From Exiguobacterium mexicanum (lineage in GTDB: Bacteria > Bacillota > Bacilli > Exiguobacteriales > Exiguobacteriaceae), in assembly GCF_005960665.1 (NCBI RefSeq), contig NZ_CP040676.1, forward strand, positions 1,312,501 to 1,376,500: a stretch of 64,000 nucleotides of DNA, given 5' to 3'. This document shows positions 42,417-51,690 of the stretch, piece by piece (the stretch's first letter is position 1; each line of letters starts with the position of its first letter). A program made the translations under genes and the position numbers. Below the pieces are notes generated by a model that saw only the letters and a program-made list of their open reading frames with translations, was not told the DNA's origin and made no database searches.

Positions 42417-43406
42417 TTAATTTAAAATGTCAACGCTTTCTCGCAATTTTAATTCAAAAGTTGTGAACGTTTTCATTGGGATGGTTTCGCCTGTTAACAA
42501 TTGGAGAATCATGTCAGCCGCACGAGACCCTGTCCGACGGTATGGAAGATGCACCGTCGTGATCGCTGGATGGAGCACTTCGGTGAAATCATAGCCGCCG
42601 AATCCGCTCACCGAGATATCCACCGGCACCGATTTTCCGCCATTGGCGAGCCCTTTCAAGACACCGAAGGCGATGTTGTCGGTCGCACAGACGATGAGCG
42701 TCGCGTCATCGGTCGCCTCGGCGATCCGTTTCCCAATCGGGATGGCGTCGTCAATTTTGAACGTCGTCGTATACGTCGTTACGTTCGCGCCTGCTTCTTT
42801 GAACGCATGCAGAAAACCATCGCGCCGTGCCTGTCCGACGGCGATGTCGTACGGACCGACCCCGACATACAGGACATCACGGTGCCCCCAGTCCATGAAC
42901 TGCCGTCCGAGAGCGTACGCCGCGTCGAAATCGGGATAAACGAGGCTATGGACGTGTTCATGCTCTTGACCGATCAATAGGACCGGAATTTGGATATCGT
43001 TGATCGCCTTCAAGTGCCGCGGCGTCACGGTCGTCCCGAGCCAGATGATGCCGGCCACTTTCTGTTTTGCCAAGTTATACAACTGCTCGATCTCGCGTTC
43101 GGTCTGTTGGGCCGTGTTGACGACGAGCATTTGATAACCGCGCTCGGTCAACCGCTCGTCGATGCCCATCATCGTACGCGAAGCCGCATAGGAATCAAGA
43201 CGAGGGACGATGACACCAATCATTTTCGTCTGTTTCGACTTTAAGCTTTGCGCAAACTGGTTCGGTTCATAGTTCGTCTCTTGAATGACCCGCTCGATTT
43301 TCTCGCGTGTCGCTTGTCCGACCGAACCCCCGTTCAAATAACGAGAGACGGTACTTTTGGCGACCCCGGCCAGTTTGGCGATGTCGTTGATTGTCACTTG
43401 TTTCAT
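42417..43406 (-). CDS. scrR: LacI-family sucrose operon repressor
   Basis: It binds the GAACCGGTTC sites upstream of scrK. The 329 residues hold an N-terminal LacI HTH (VTINDIAKLAGVAKSTVSRYLNGGSVGQATREKIERVI), the hinge NYEPNQFAQSLKSKQTKMIGVIVP, and a periplasmic-binding-protein-like effector domain. ATG 43406 is chosen because TGGAGGTTT precedes it, rather than the first frame start 15 bases upstream. It sits directly upstream of the sucrose operon on the same strand. The probable inducer is fructose or a sugar phosphate. Confidence 0.92.
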   Translation of the reverse strand: MKQVTINDIAKLAGVAKSTVSRYLNGGSVGQATREKIERVIQETNYEPNQFAQSLKSKQTKMIGVIVPRLDSYAASRTMMGIDERLTERGYQMLVVNTAQQTEREIEQLYNLAKQKVAGIIWLGTTVTPRHLKAINDIQIPVLLIGQEHEHVHSLVYPDFDAAYALGRQFMDWGHRDVLYVGVGPYDIAVGQARRDGFLHAFKEAGANVTTYTTTFKIDDAIPIGKRIAEATDDATLIVCATDNIAFGVLKGLANGGKSVPVDISVSGFGGYDFTEVLHPAITTVHLPYRRTGSRAADMILQLLTGETIPMKTFTTFELKLRESVDILN

Positions 43407-43424
43407 CGGTAAAACCTCCATACG

Positions 43425-43454
43425 AAAAAACTGACGCGTCAGACGCCGTCAGTT
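43425..43454 (-). terminator. Terminator between GNAT gene and scrR
   Basis: AACTGACG and CGTCAGTT pair on the minus strand, followed by six T. The stem begins at the GNAT stop codon. Confidence 0.82.
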
Positions 43455-43930
43455 CAGTGGTTGATTACATATCGCTTTTTAAAGTTTAAATAGTAAAGGC
43501 CGTTCCGTTTCTCGAAGCCGTTCTTCTCAAGGACACGGCGTACCGCTTCCTGATGTGGACTCGTCGGCGGGATGCCGGCGCGGACGGTATGTCCTTCTCT
43601 TAAGTCGGATTGTTCGAGCGCGAGGCGCAAGCCTTCTGTCGCATAGCCATTGCCCTTGAAGGCGTCGAACACCATCAAATCGAGCTGATAGACGCGAGCG
43701 AGTTTCAAGAGCAACACTTTTCCGACGATTTGCCCGTCAACGAGGAGATCATAATAGAAGTCCTCCCCATAACTATGCTCATCGGCCGAGTATACCTGCT
43801 CTGCCCCCATCTCGACAAAGATGCCTTTTAACTCTTCGGCTGAGATGCCGTAAGAACTTTGACCATATTTTTTAAAATGCTCATATTCGATCTCATCAAT
43901 CTGACGAATAGGTTGACGCACGATTTCCAT
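43454..43930 (-). CDS. GNAT-family acetyltransferase
   Basis: A 158-residue acetyltransferase with the GNAT core QLDLMVFDAFKGNGYATEGLRLALEQSD (acetyl-CoA loop KGNGYATEG), then VRAGIPPTSPHQEAVRRVLEKNGFEKRNGLYYL. The layout is of the protein N-acetyltransferase type. An AAGGAGGGC site precedes the ATG. It has its own terminator; the substrate is unknown. Confidence 0.88.
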   Translation of the reverse strand: MEIVRQPIRQIDEIEYEHFKKYGQSSYGISAEELKGIFVEMGAEQVYSADEHSYGEDFYYDLLVDGQIVGKVLLLKLARVYQLDLMVFDAFKGNGYATEGLRLALEQSDLREGHTVRAGIPPTSPHQEAVRRVLEKNGFEKRNGLYYLNFKKRYVINH

Positions 43931-44016
43931 CCCGTGCCCTCCTTAACAGTTATCTCATAGTCTTTCCAAACTCATTATATACGAACGGCGGCGTGAAGCG
44001 CAAAAGATAACCGAAA

Positions 44017-44880
44017 TCAGACCGGTTCAATGTGAATATGGACCGAATCGACAGCCTGATGTTCGTCGAGCTCCCGTTCGATGTCATCACACAAATCGTG
44101 CGCCTCCTCGACGGTGAGACTTCCTTCAACGGCAATCGTCACATCGAGCATGACATGGTTACCGAGGTGACGTCCTTTGATTTCACGCACTTCCTTGACG
44201 GCATCGAAATGCTGAATCGTCTCTTCGTAGGAATCGACGAGATCCGGCGGGAATCCGTCAGAGAGCTGATGTGTCGCATCGAGAAAGATTTGAATCGCGG
44301 TCCGAATGATCATTCCCGCAATCAAGACGGCGAGAACCGTATCCATCCAAGGCAATTTAAAGTAAGCGAAGAGAACGCCGAGCGTAGCCCCGATCGAGAT
44401 CATGGCATCGGCCAAATTATCTTTCGCGGCCGCTTTCAAGGCGAGCGACCGGGTTTTCTTGGCCAAGTTCGAATTGTACACATACACGCCGAACATGACA
44501 AGTGCACTTAAGAACGCGACGACAGCAGCAAGCGGGTTCGGTTCGACGTATTCACCACCGATTAGAGTGGCGATGCTGTTCAATAGAACGAACACCCCGA
44601 CGGCGACCATGATCAGCGATGCGACGAGCGCGGCGAGTGTCTCCATTTTGGCGTGACCGTATTTATGTTCGGCGTCTCGGGGCAGTGCGGCGATGCGAAT
44701 GCCGATATAGACGGCGATTGATGCGATGATGTCGGTCGTATTATTGAATCCGTCGGCGAGGACGGCCTCCGAATTGTACACCAAACCGAAGACGACTTTT
44801 AATACAGATAAGACCAAATACGTCGTGATCGATAAAATGGCGCCTTTAAGCGCTTTTGGTGGATGAGTTGTCGACTGCAT
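44017..44880 (-). CDS. Cation diffusion facilitator (CDF) metal exporter
   Basis: It expels divalent metals (Zn, Co, Fe or Mn) in exchange for protons. The 287 residues have six membrane segments. Metal-site residues are seen in NSEAVLADGFNNTTDIIASIAVYIGIRIA (D-x3-D-type site; the His/Asp of many zinc members is DGFNN here) and AKDNLADAMISIGATLGVL. The cytosolic domain ends with HNH..HIHIEPV-like VHIHIEPV. The DGFNNTTD pattern is typical of the Bacillus manganese/iron-type branch. AAAGGAGG lies before ATG. Confidence 0.88.
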   Translation of the reverse strand: MQSTTHPPKALKGAILSITTYLVLSVLKVVFGLVYNSEAVLADGFNNTTDIIASIAVYIGIRIAALPRDAEHKYGHAKMETLAALVASLIMVAVGVFVLLNSIATLIGGEYVEPNPLAAVVAFLSALVMFGVYVYNSNLAKKTRSLALKAAAKDNLADAMISIGATLGVLFAYFKLPWMDTVLAVLIAGMIIRTAIQIFLDATHQLSDGFPPDLVDSYEETIQHFDAVKEVREIKGRHLGNHVMLDVTIAVEGSLTVEEAHDLCDDIERELDEHQAVDSVHIHIEPV

Positions 44881-45061
44881 CCGACCACCTCCTTTTTAGC
44901 TAAGTCAGTATACCAGTTGAGATTCATGTGGGCATAGAGAAACAGTGTTTCCCACAGCCAATAAAAATGGAATATATTCCCGGTGGTTTCGTTGTTCGAA
45001 AATTATGGTAAAGTAAATGGGAAGAGACAACAGGGTTATCCCCATAAAAGAGGTGAAACAA

Positions 45062-45373
45062 ATGTTTACGGAACGTGATGGAATCAAGCTTCGGTTGGAA
45101 CAAATTGACAGATTGCTCGCTGATTTGAACCGAGAAGCAAAACAATTGATGGCTCGTCTACGCGAACTCGACGCAAGCGGTGAAAACCCGCATGAGGTCA
45201 CCCTCAAGCCGGAAGATCGTGACACGCTCAAATCGTCAATCGACGAAACGCTCGAGGCGCTCCAGAGCCGCTCGAAACGCCCGATTAACCCGAACGACGA
45301 GAAGAAGAAAGAACTTGCCTCCCACAAGGCACTCATCGACGAGTTATCGGATTTACTCAGCAAGAAAAAATGA
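45062..45373 (+). CDS. Small coiled-coil protein of unknown function
   Basis: The 103 residues are highly charged and predicted helical throughout (LRLEQIDRLLADLNREAKQLMARLRELD; LIDELSDLLSKKK), with a linker around GENPHEVTLKPEDRD. There is no signal or membrane segment. ATG 45062 is supported by AAAAGAGGTG at 6-8 bases; the frame's earlier start has none. Its terminator overlaps the stop codon. Confidence 0.7.
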   Translation: MFTERDGIKLRLEQIDRLLADLNREAKQLMARLRELDASGENPHEVTLKPEDRDTLKSSIDETLEALQSRSKRPINPNDEKKKELASHKALIDELSDLLSKKK

Positions 45374-45396
45374 GACGCTTCTGCGTCTCATTTTTT
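45371..45396 (+). terminator. Intrinsic terminator
   Basis: TGAGACGC/GCGTCTCA with TTCT loop and six T; it contains the stop codon of the coiled-coil gene. Confidence 0.88.
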
Positions 45397-45411
45397 CAGT
45401 AAGGAGAAACT

Positions 45412-46197
45412 ATGACTTATATCGTTACAACTTGTTTACGCCCGACTGAGGCAACCATCGAACGGGCCGAGGCCCATGCGGCGACTTATGGCGCCCATTT
45501 CGTCACCCGTCGCAAACATTCCATCGACACGTTAAAACAACGTCACCATGCCGGCGTGCTCGTATTTGATAAACGTCGCGTCGAATACACCCCTCTCGCC
45601 GGAGATGAACCGTTCTTTTTCCACCCATCGAGCTCGGTGTTCCGTGTGAAGCAGCTTGCGCGTAGCGGGAACGATCCGCTCGTCGATGCCGCCGCAATCA
45701 AACCGGGTGACCGGGTCCTCGACTGTACGCTCGGGCTCGGCTCCGACAGTATCGTCCTCAGTCATGCCGTCGGTCCGTCGGGTCGCGCCGTCGGAATCGA
45801 GAGCGAATTTGTCACAGCGATGCTCGTCAAGGAAGGGCTAACCGTTTGGGAAGAAAAAGAGCCCGCCGTCAATGAGGCGATGCGTCGGCTCGAGGTCGTT
45901 TGGACGGATGCCCTCACCTATTTGAAGACATGCCCGGACGATTCATTCGATGTCGTCTACTTCGACCCAATGTTCGAAAAGACGATTTCAGAATCGGTTC
46001 ACTTGAACCCATTACGATCCCTCGCCAACACGAATCCGCTGTCTCTTGAACTCATGATGGAGGCCCGTCGTGTTGCATCCAGACGAATTGTCCTAAAGGC
46101 TCACTTTGAGAGTGAGACGTTTGAAACGTTTGGTTTTAAAAAGATTGTTCGTAAAACATCCAAATTTCATTACGGCATCATCGATGTAGAGACTTGA
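45412..46197 (+). CDS. RsmJ-like class I SAM-dependent methyltransferase (YpiP-like)
   Basis: A probable rRNA methyltransferase (261 residues). The SAM-binding motif I is DRVLDCTLGLGSDSIVLSHAVG, preceded by the family's FHPSSSVFRVKQLARSGNDPLVDAA. The catalytic-loop motif is VVYFDPMFEKTISES, matching the DPMFP-type signature of the RsmJ/YhiQ group that modifies 16S rRNA. The N-terminal 60 residues are the family's extra domain. GGAG precedes the ATG. Confidence 0.85.
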   Translation: MTYIVTTCLRPTEATIERAEAHAATYGAHFVTRRKHSIDTLKQRHHAGVLVFDKRRVEYTPLAGDEPFFFHPSSSVFRVKQLARSGNDPLVDAAAIKPGDRVLDCTLGLGSDSIVLSHAVGPSGRAVGIESEFVTAMLVKEGLTVWEEKEPAVNEAMRRLEVVWTDALTYLKTCPDDSFDVVYFDPMFEKTISESVHLNPLRSLANTNPLSLELMMEARRVASRRIVLKAHFESETFETFGFKKIVRKTSKFHYGIIDVET

Positions 46198-46241
46198 CCC
46201 CTTAGGTCTTTAGGACCATTCGGGACGAAAGTCTCTTTTTT
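46188..46241 (+). terminator. Intrinsic terminator of the methyltransferase gene
   Basis: AGAGACTT (46188-46195, including the last sense codons) pairs with AAGTCTCT (46229-46236), followed by six T; CCC/GGG pairs extend it inside. Confidence 0.65.
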
Positions 46242-46341
46242 AAATTATTATTTTCTGAATATTGACATTAATCAGACACAAGTTTAACGTTGGATTCAAG
46301 CTCACACAATATCCCATTATTTTCACAGGAGGTTAGTACAA

Positions 46342-48720
46342 ATGAAAAAACGTTCCATCCGTCGTACGACGCTCGCCGTCGCATTGACATCGGTCATGAG
46401 CGTCAGTGCGATCCCGGCCGTCGGTGCCGCTCCACTCGCCGCCTCACCGTTGCCAACCCCAAGCTCGACCGCTCCATTCGATCACAACATCATCGATGAG
46501 GATCGGCTCGCTAAAGCGCTCGAGAAACGAGGCGTCATCAAAAAAGGGCTTTCGGCCACCGAGCGCCAAAAAGCCGTCGATGCCTATATCGAGAAGAAAC
46601 AAGGCGGTGCGAAAGACGTCCATAAGCACGACGATAAGTTAGACAAAAAAGCAGCCAAAGCAAAAGAGAAGATACATAACCAATTCGAGAAAGAATCGAA
46701 ACGTCTCCTCGACAAAGCGAAAAAAGGACAAGCGAACTATCGCAAAGGCAAGCCGAACGGTCAAGTCAAAGTCGACCCGGCCAAACAGGCAGGCTATAAC
46801 GGCGCCGTCCGTGAAGACAAAGTCCTCGTCCTTCTCGTCGAGTACAGCGACTTCAAACATAACAACGTCGTTCAAGAAGAAGGTTATCTCTATAGCGACA
46901 ACTTTAGTAAAGAACACTACGAGCAATACATGTTCGGCGACGAATCGTTCGAACTGTTCAACGGGGAGAAAGTCCAAACGTTCAAACAGTACTATGAGGA
47001 ACAGTCGGGCGGCAGTTACACGGTCGACGGCACTGTCTCAGACTGGTTGACCGTCCCGGGCACAGCGAAAGATTACGGCGGTGACAATCCGGCCGGCGGG
47101 AATGACAACATCGGGCCAGGTCCGCGTCAACTCGTTAAAGACACGTTGAACGCTGCGGTCGCTTCAGGCATGGACCTCGCCGAATACGATCAGTACGATT
47201 TATATGACCTCGACGGTGACGGCGACTTCAACGAGCCGGACGGCTTGGTCGACCACTTGATGATCATCCATGCTGGTACCGGCCAAGAAGCTGGTGGCGG
47301 TGTCCTCGGTGACGATGCAGTCTGGTCACACCGTTGGGTCGTCGGCAACAGCCCTTACCGCGTAGCAGGTACGGAAGCAGCTGTCCCATACTGGGGCGGT
47401 CAAATGGCGGCATTCGATTACACAATCCAACCTGAAGACGGCGCAGTCGGCGTCTTCGCTCACGAATACGGTCACGACCTCGGTCTTCCAGATGAGTACG
47501 ATACACAGTACACAGGTCAAGGCGAACCGATCCAATCATGGTCAATCATGAGCGGCGGCAGCTGGGCTGGTAAAGTGGCGGGTACAGAGCCAACGAGCTT
47601 CTCGCCACAAAACAAAGAGTACTTCCAAAAATTGATGGGCGGCAACTGGGCGAACATCACGGAAGTTGACCTTGAAGACATCACGCAACAAGGTTTTGTT
47701 TCGAAACTCGATCAATCGGTGACGAAATCAACCAACCCTGGATTGTTGAAAGTGAACCTTCCAGACAAGAAAGTAAAAGGCATCGAACCAGAATACGGCG
47801 AGTATTACTACTACTCGACAAAAGGTGATAACTTGCATACTGAACTCTCGACACCGACGGTCAAACTTGGAGCGGACGGTACACTCGCTTTCGACACACG
47901 TTTCGATATCGAGTTTGACTACGACTACTTGTACGTGAAAGCACTCAGCGGCGGCAAAGAAGTCGTCCTTGACGTCTACGGCGATGACAACACTGGAAAC
48001 GGTGCGGAATCGACGAACGGCGCTTGGGTGAACAAATCGTACGACTTGTCACAGTTCGCTGGTCAAGACGTACAAATCGTCTTCGAATACGTGACGGACG
48101 GTGGTCTTGCCCTTGAAGGGTTCGCCCTCGACAACTTGTCGATCACGTCAAGCGGACAATCGCTCCTCGCTGACGATGCGGAAGGCGCAGAGAAAGTCAC
48201 GCTCGACGGCTTCGTCAAGTCGGACGGCTATGATTCGAAACCGCACTACTACTACCTCGAGTGGCGCAACCATGAAGGCGCTGACACTGGTCTCTTGAAC
48301 GGCCGTGGCGTCAAGTACAACACAGGTCTCGTTGTCTGGTATGCGGATGATTCGTTCTCAGACAACTGGGTCGGCATCCATCCGGGTGAAGGTTTCCTCG
48401 GTGTCGTCGACTCGCACCCTGAGGCACTTATCGGCAACTTGAACGGTCAAGACACAGTCGCTGGCAGCACGCGTTACCAGATCGCAGACGCGGCGTTCAG
48501 CTTAGACAAGACGCTCCCTTGGTACATCGATTCACCGAGCCGTGGCATCTATGACTACAAAGCTCAACCAGGCGTGAAACAGTTCAACGACGCCAACACG
48601 TACATCAACTCGCTCATCCCAGATGCGGGCCGTAAACTTCCACAATACGGTCTCGTCGTCGACGTCGTCGGCGAAGCGAAAGACAACTCGGCTGGAGCAG
48701 TTTGGGTCCGGACGAAGTAA
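46342..48720 (+). CDS. inhA: Secreted immune inhibitor A metalloprotease (peptidase M6)
   Basis: A large exported zinc protease that degrades host or environmental proteins. The 792 residues have a signal peptide (1-30, ending VGA-A), a Lys-rich propeptide, and the M6 catalytic domain with the extended zinc motif His374-Glu-Tyr-Gly-His378-(5)-Asp384 (HEYGHDLGLPD). The family residues SWSIMSGGSWAG follow, and a C-terminal beta-rich part with WRNHEGADTGLL, VVWYADDSFSDNWVGIHPG and VDSHP. AGGAGG precedes the ATG. It is monocistronic. Confidence 0.94.
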   Translation: MKKRSIRRTTLAVALTSVMSVSAIPAVGAAPLAASPLPTPSSTAPFDHNIIDEDRLAKALEKRGVIKKGLSATERQKAVDAYIEKKQGGAKDVHKHDDKLDKKAAKAKEKIHNQFEKESKRLLDKAKKGQANYRKGKPNGQVKVDPAKQAGYNGAVREDKVLVLLVEYSDFKHNNVVQEEGYLYSDNFSKEHYEQYMFGDESFELFNGEKVQTFKQYYEEQSGGSYTVDGTVSDWLTVPGTAKDYGGDNPAGGNDNIGPGPRQLVKDTLNAAVASGMDLAEYDQYDLYDLDGDGDFNEPDGLVDHLMIIHAGTGQEAGGGVLGDDAVWSHRWVVGNSPYRVAGTEAAVPYWGGQMAAFDYTIQPEDGAVGVFAHEYGHDLGLPDEYDTQYTGQGEPIQSWSIMSGGSWAGKVAGTEPTSFSPQNKEYFQKLMGGNWANITEVDLEDITQQGFVSKLDQSVTKSTNPGLLKVNLPDKKVKGIEPEYGEYYYYSTKGDNLHTELSTPTVKLGADGTLAFDTRFDIEFDYDYLYVKALSGGKEVVLDVYGDDNTGNGAESTNGAWVNKSYDLSQFAGQDVQIVFEYVTDGGLALEGFALDNLSITSSGQSLLADDAEGAEKVTLDGFVKSDGYDSKPHYYYLEWRNHEGADTGLLNGRGVKYNTGLVVWYADDSFSDNWVGIHPGEGFLGVVDSHPEALIGNLNGQDTVAGSTRYQIADAAFSLDKTLPWYIDSPSRGIYDYKAQPGVKQFNDANTYINSLIPDAGRKLPQYGLVVDVVGEAKDNSAGAVWVRTK

Positions 48721-48734
48721 GCTTGATTCAACGC

Positions 48735-48773
48735 ACCCCCGCCCTTCTCACCATGAGGAGGACGGGGGTCTTA
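48735..48773 (+). terminator. Intrinsic terminator of inhA
   Basis: ACCCCCG and CGGGGGT form a GC-rich stem with an inner mismatch-tolerant loop, followed by a T-rich stretch. Confidence 0.75.
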
Positions 48774-48830
48774 TTATTCTAAAAAAGCTTGAAATTTCAT
48801 GACAGACTGTGTAACATACTAGATGTAACC

Positions 48831-48901
48831 GCCTCTGTAGGTTAGTGGCAGACCTCAGCAATGGTAATGCTGCAGCACGAGTTCGATTCTCGTCGGAGGC
48901 A
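48831..48901 (+). tRNA. tRNA-Thr (anticodon GGU)
   Basis: A full cloverleaf can be drawn: acceptor GCCTCTG/CGGAGGC, a D arm from GGTTAGTGGCAGACC, anticodon stem CAGCA/TGCTG with loop ATGGTAA (anticodon GGT), and T arm ACGAG-TTCGATT-CTCGT. The discriminator is A and the CCA end is not encoded. It stands alone with a terminator 30 bases downstream. The AT-rich island begins right after it, the classic position for an integrative element. Confidence 0.9.
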
Positions 48902-48932
48902 TCAAAAATACCGCTCAACCGAGTGGTTTCTG

Positions 48933-48966
48933 GCGCTTCCTGTATTTTTGAAGGAGGCGCTTTTTT
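48933..48966 (+). terminator. Intrinsic terminator of tRNA-Thr
   Basis: GCGCTTCC (48933-48940) pairs with GGAGGCGC (48953-48960) with one G-T pair, followed by six T. Confidence 0.8.
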
Positions 48967-49293
48967 ATTTTGTTATTTGGTATTTTTTTTGCTTTCTCGT
49001 CATCAACAAATAACTTCATTTTCTAGAGAGATTATTACTCTAATTGATAGTAATGAGGGGAAATCTAATACAAACGTTTGTAAACAAGATTCTATTATTT
49101 AAAGACAATACGATATTAGTTTAAATTCTTTAAGACAAATTTCTTATCTTTAGATTTAAAAATCAAAGTAGTTAAAACACCTCTTCTAGTTTAAGAGCAC
49201 GATTGAATTGAATCGATATTGGAACTAGGTAAAGCTGGATTTTGGAGTTTAGAGAATCAAAAATCTTACTATGAAGAAAAGGAGACTAGTACT

Positions 49294-50151
49294 TTGTTTG
49301 ATTATCTTGCTTCAAACTGGATTGGATTGCTTGCGCTAATTATTGCGTTTGTAACTTTAATTTATACATGGAAATCAGCTAAAAGCGCAAAAAAATCTGA
49401 ACTAACAAGCGAAATTTCTAGCAAAGCAGCTGTAAACGCTGCTGATGCATCATTCAAACAGGTTGAATTAATGCAAAAAGAAATAAATAATAGTCACTTA
49501 CCAAAAATCCTCCCACTCAAGGGTCAAGCGACCTTCGCAATGTATTCTCTATCTGATATAAAGAGAAGATTACTTTTATATGAGACAGAGAATAAACCAA
49601 CCGATGTCAAATTATCCATTCAAGTCTCAAATTCTGGTATTGGGAACGCTTATAATGTTTGTACATACTTAGAGATAAATAATGAAGCCTTGGATAATTT
49701 AAAAAATTTGAAAACACCCCAATTTTATAAAACGCGATTTAATGAAGACTACACTATTTCCTATAATGAACAATATGATAGAGTCCCGGCTAGCATTCAG
49801 TTCAATCTATTTAGTCGTAGCGAGGAAAACATCTTTACCTTTCCACTCATTCAAGATAATAATTCTAAATCACTTCTCATTCAGAACGAAATACACGAGA
49901 TGAGACCAAAATCATTCATGTATTTAATTATTTTTGATTTGATTTATAGGGACATACACGACCATTGGATTTATTCTAATCCAGAACTAAATGGTCTTGA
50001 GCTAGTTATTAAATTTCAAACTAATGATCAAATAGACACAGATGACTTTTCTATAAAACGATACAAACTGAAAATGGAAAGAGTATTTTCATCTCATGAA
50101 AGAGGCATAATGACTTTATTCTTCGACTTTAAATATATGAGAGATTTTTAG
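49294..50151 (+). CDS. Membrane-anchored protein of unknown function (AT-rich island)
   Basis: Not recognised. From TTG 49294 (AAGGAG 9 bases upstream) it has 285 residues. A single N-terminal membrane helix (WIGLLALIIAFVTLIYTW) is followed by a short basic/helical region (KSAKSAKKSELTSEISSKAAVNAADASFKQVELMQKEI), then a large domain with beta-rich pattern (VKLSIQVSNSGIGNAYNVCTYLEIN). The topology puts the bulk in the cytoplasm. Codon use is strongly AT-rich unlike the flanking inhA and queuosine-transporter genes. It is co-directional with the GAF-like gene but 300 bases away. Confidence 0.7.
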   Translation: MFDYLASNWIGLLALIIAFVTLIYTWKSAKSAKKSELTSEISSKAAVNAADASFKQVELMQKEINNSHLPKILPLKGQATFAMYSLSDIKRRLLLYETENKPTDVKLSIQVSNSGIGNAYNVCTYLEINNEALDNLKNLKTPQFYKTRFNEDYTISYNEQYDRVPASIQFNLFSRSEENIFTFPLIQDNNSKSLLIQNEIHEMRPKSFMYLIIFDLIYRDIHDHWIYSNPELNGLELVIKFQTNDQIDTDDFSIKRYKLKMERVFSSHERGIMTLFFDFKYMRDF

Positions 50152-50455
50152 AATATATCTCATCAACAGTGAATGGCACTGAAAACTCTAAATGACTTTT
50201 AGTAGCTGATCCGGTATGCAATCCTTTATGAAATGTTGATTACGGACGATAATGAGTTACATCTTATAATCGGCCTTATCTCATTCGATTTCATCACTCA
50301 TCTGCTCGAAAATTGTATAAGCCATTGTTTACATTTCTACAAAAGTAGGGATTTTAAAGCTACTTATTGTATTCTTGTGTGTTTTAAAAAGAACAGTAAT
50401 AGTTATGATTTCCCTTTATAATTTTCTAAGATACTATTTTTTAGGGAGGACAAAT
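50152..50455. other. Intergenic stretch inside the AT-rich island
   Basis: No supported gene. A 62-codon frame at 50233-50421 has no good ribosome site and may be decay debris. It holds the AGGGAGG site of the following gene near its end. Confidence 0.35.
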
Positions 50456-51313
50456 ATGGATAATATTATACTTGGTGTATTAGATAAAATGAGCCCAACG
50501 CATTTAACTCTCATTTTATGGGCGGTGACTTTATTTATACTTTATGTTTTATTCCAAGTGGGCGGAGCAGTCCGTAGGTTTTCTAAGAATATGGACAAAG
50601 AAGATCGTGGAATTGAGTTGTCTAAACAAAACACTGAGCTAACTCGTCAAGTAGCTGATATAAATAATGAACAATCTCACTTTTACAGTGCTGTGCAATC
50701 ATTAAACAGTTACATTTCTAATTTTAATAGCTTATTAAACTATCATACTACTAATAGAGGTCATTTCTTACCTGAACATGCCGAACAATCGCTTGCAGAT
50801 TTGCATCAAGCAAGCTCAATCACTTTACTTTCGATTCATAATGAAATTTCTACCTCAAATAAGTCTCGTGTTAGCTATTGGGTTTATAATGATGAAACTG
50901 GTCAACTAGATAGTATAATGAGAAGCACTAATTTCACATCAAATGCTAGCCGTGATACTAGTCGTACTTTAGATATTAACCTTTCCATTGCTGGAAGAGC
51001 ATTTCGAAAAAAAGAAATGCAGTTTGTATCTAATTTAAATATTGATCCTGACTGGTCAACTTTTAGCACCAATCAAAAATATGAATCTATTTTAGCTGTT
51101 CCGGTTGCGGATTTTGGAGTGGTTACAATTGATTTTTCAACCCCTCCAAACGAGATTGTCATAGAATTATGCGGATTATATGTAAAATCATTTGAATTTC
51201 AGATTATTATGTATGTAGATGAATATTTATCTTATGAACGCTATAGTAAACGTTTGGAAGAAGAGATGAATAGTAATGAAGTAAGAGATGAAGTAGAAGA
51301 AAAAGATGAATAA
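50456..51313 (+). CDS. Membrane-anchored GAF-like sensor protein
   Basis: The 285 residues from ATG 50456 (GGGAGG upstream) have an N-terminal membrane helix (LTLILWAVTLFILYVLFQVGG). A coiled coil (DRGIELSKQNTELTRQVADINNEQSHFYSAVQSL) follows. The C-terminal domain has a GAF-type layout: SSITLLSIHNEIS, VSYWVYNDETGQLDSIMRSTNFT, LSIAGRAFRKKEMQFVSNLNIDPDW and YESILAVPVADFGVVTIDF. The AGRAFRKKE...ESILAVPV signature is the standard end of a GAF domain. No output domain is present, so it would sense a ligand and act through a partner. Confidence 0.7.
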   Translation: MDNIILGVLDKMSPTHLTLILWAVTLFILYVLFQVGGAVRRFSKNMDKEDRGIELSKQNTELTRQVADINNEQSHFYSAVQSLNSYISNFNSLLNYHTTNRGHFLPEHAEQSLADLHQASSITLLSIHNEISTSNKSRVSYWVYNDETGQLDSIMRSTNFTSNASRDTSRTLDINLSIAGRAFRKKEMQFVSNLNIDPDWSTFSTNQKYESILAVPVADFGVVTIDFSTPPNEIVIELCGLYVKSFEFQIIMYVDEYLSYERYSKRLEEEMNSNEVRDEVEEKDE

Positions 51314-51441
51314 TCTATTTTAAACAACATATCCATAGTTTAAAAGATTTCAAAAGGTATTTCTTGTAGGTCTTAGGTTGGATGACTTTTAACGCAATTG
51401 CATATATAATTTAAAAAGAACTACTAAAAGGAGGGGTTAAA

Positions 51442-51648
51442 GTGATTACTATAACTCATTCGCAAGCTAATAAAGCTAACAAGTTATACAAAGCGAAAAA
51501 CCCATCGAATATAAGGGGAAGTAAAACGTTTAACAACAAATCATCTGCTCTTCAACATAATATCCTCATTTTCGAGCAGACAAATCAAGAATCAATCAAT
51601 TTGGCTGACTATATTCGAATTTCAAAGAATTTTCCTCAAGACAAATAG
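51442..51648 (+). CDS. Small basic protein of unknown function
   Basis: The 68 residues start at GTG 51442 behind an excellent AAAGGAGGGG at 7 bases and end before a good terminator, which supports a real gene despite its size. The sequence is Lys/Asn/Ser-rich with no membrane segment (TITHSQANKANKLYKAKNPSNIRGSKTF; FEQTNQESINLADYI). No family is recognised. It may be the downstream cistron of the GAF-like gene, 128 bases away. Confidence 0.6.
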   Translation: MITITHSQANKANKLYKAKNPSNIRGSKTFNNKSSALQHNILIFEQTNQESINLADYIRISKNFPQDK

Positions 51649-51657
51649 TCATTTTAT

Positions 51658-51690
51658 AAACTCAAACCTACATAAGGCTTGAGTTTTTTT
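51658..51690 (+). terminator. Intrinsic terminator after the small basic gene
   Basis: AAACTCAA.CCT and AGG.TTGAGTTT pair, with an ACATA loop and seven T. Confidence 0.8.

Noticed and set aside
50233-50421. 62-codon open frame between two island genes
   Set aside because: Weak start context, no terminator or family pattern, overlaps the start region of the GAF-like gene.
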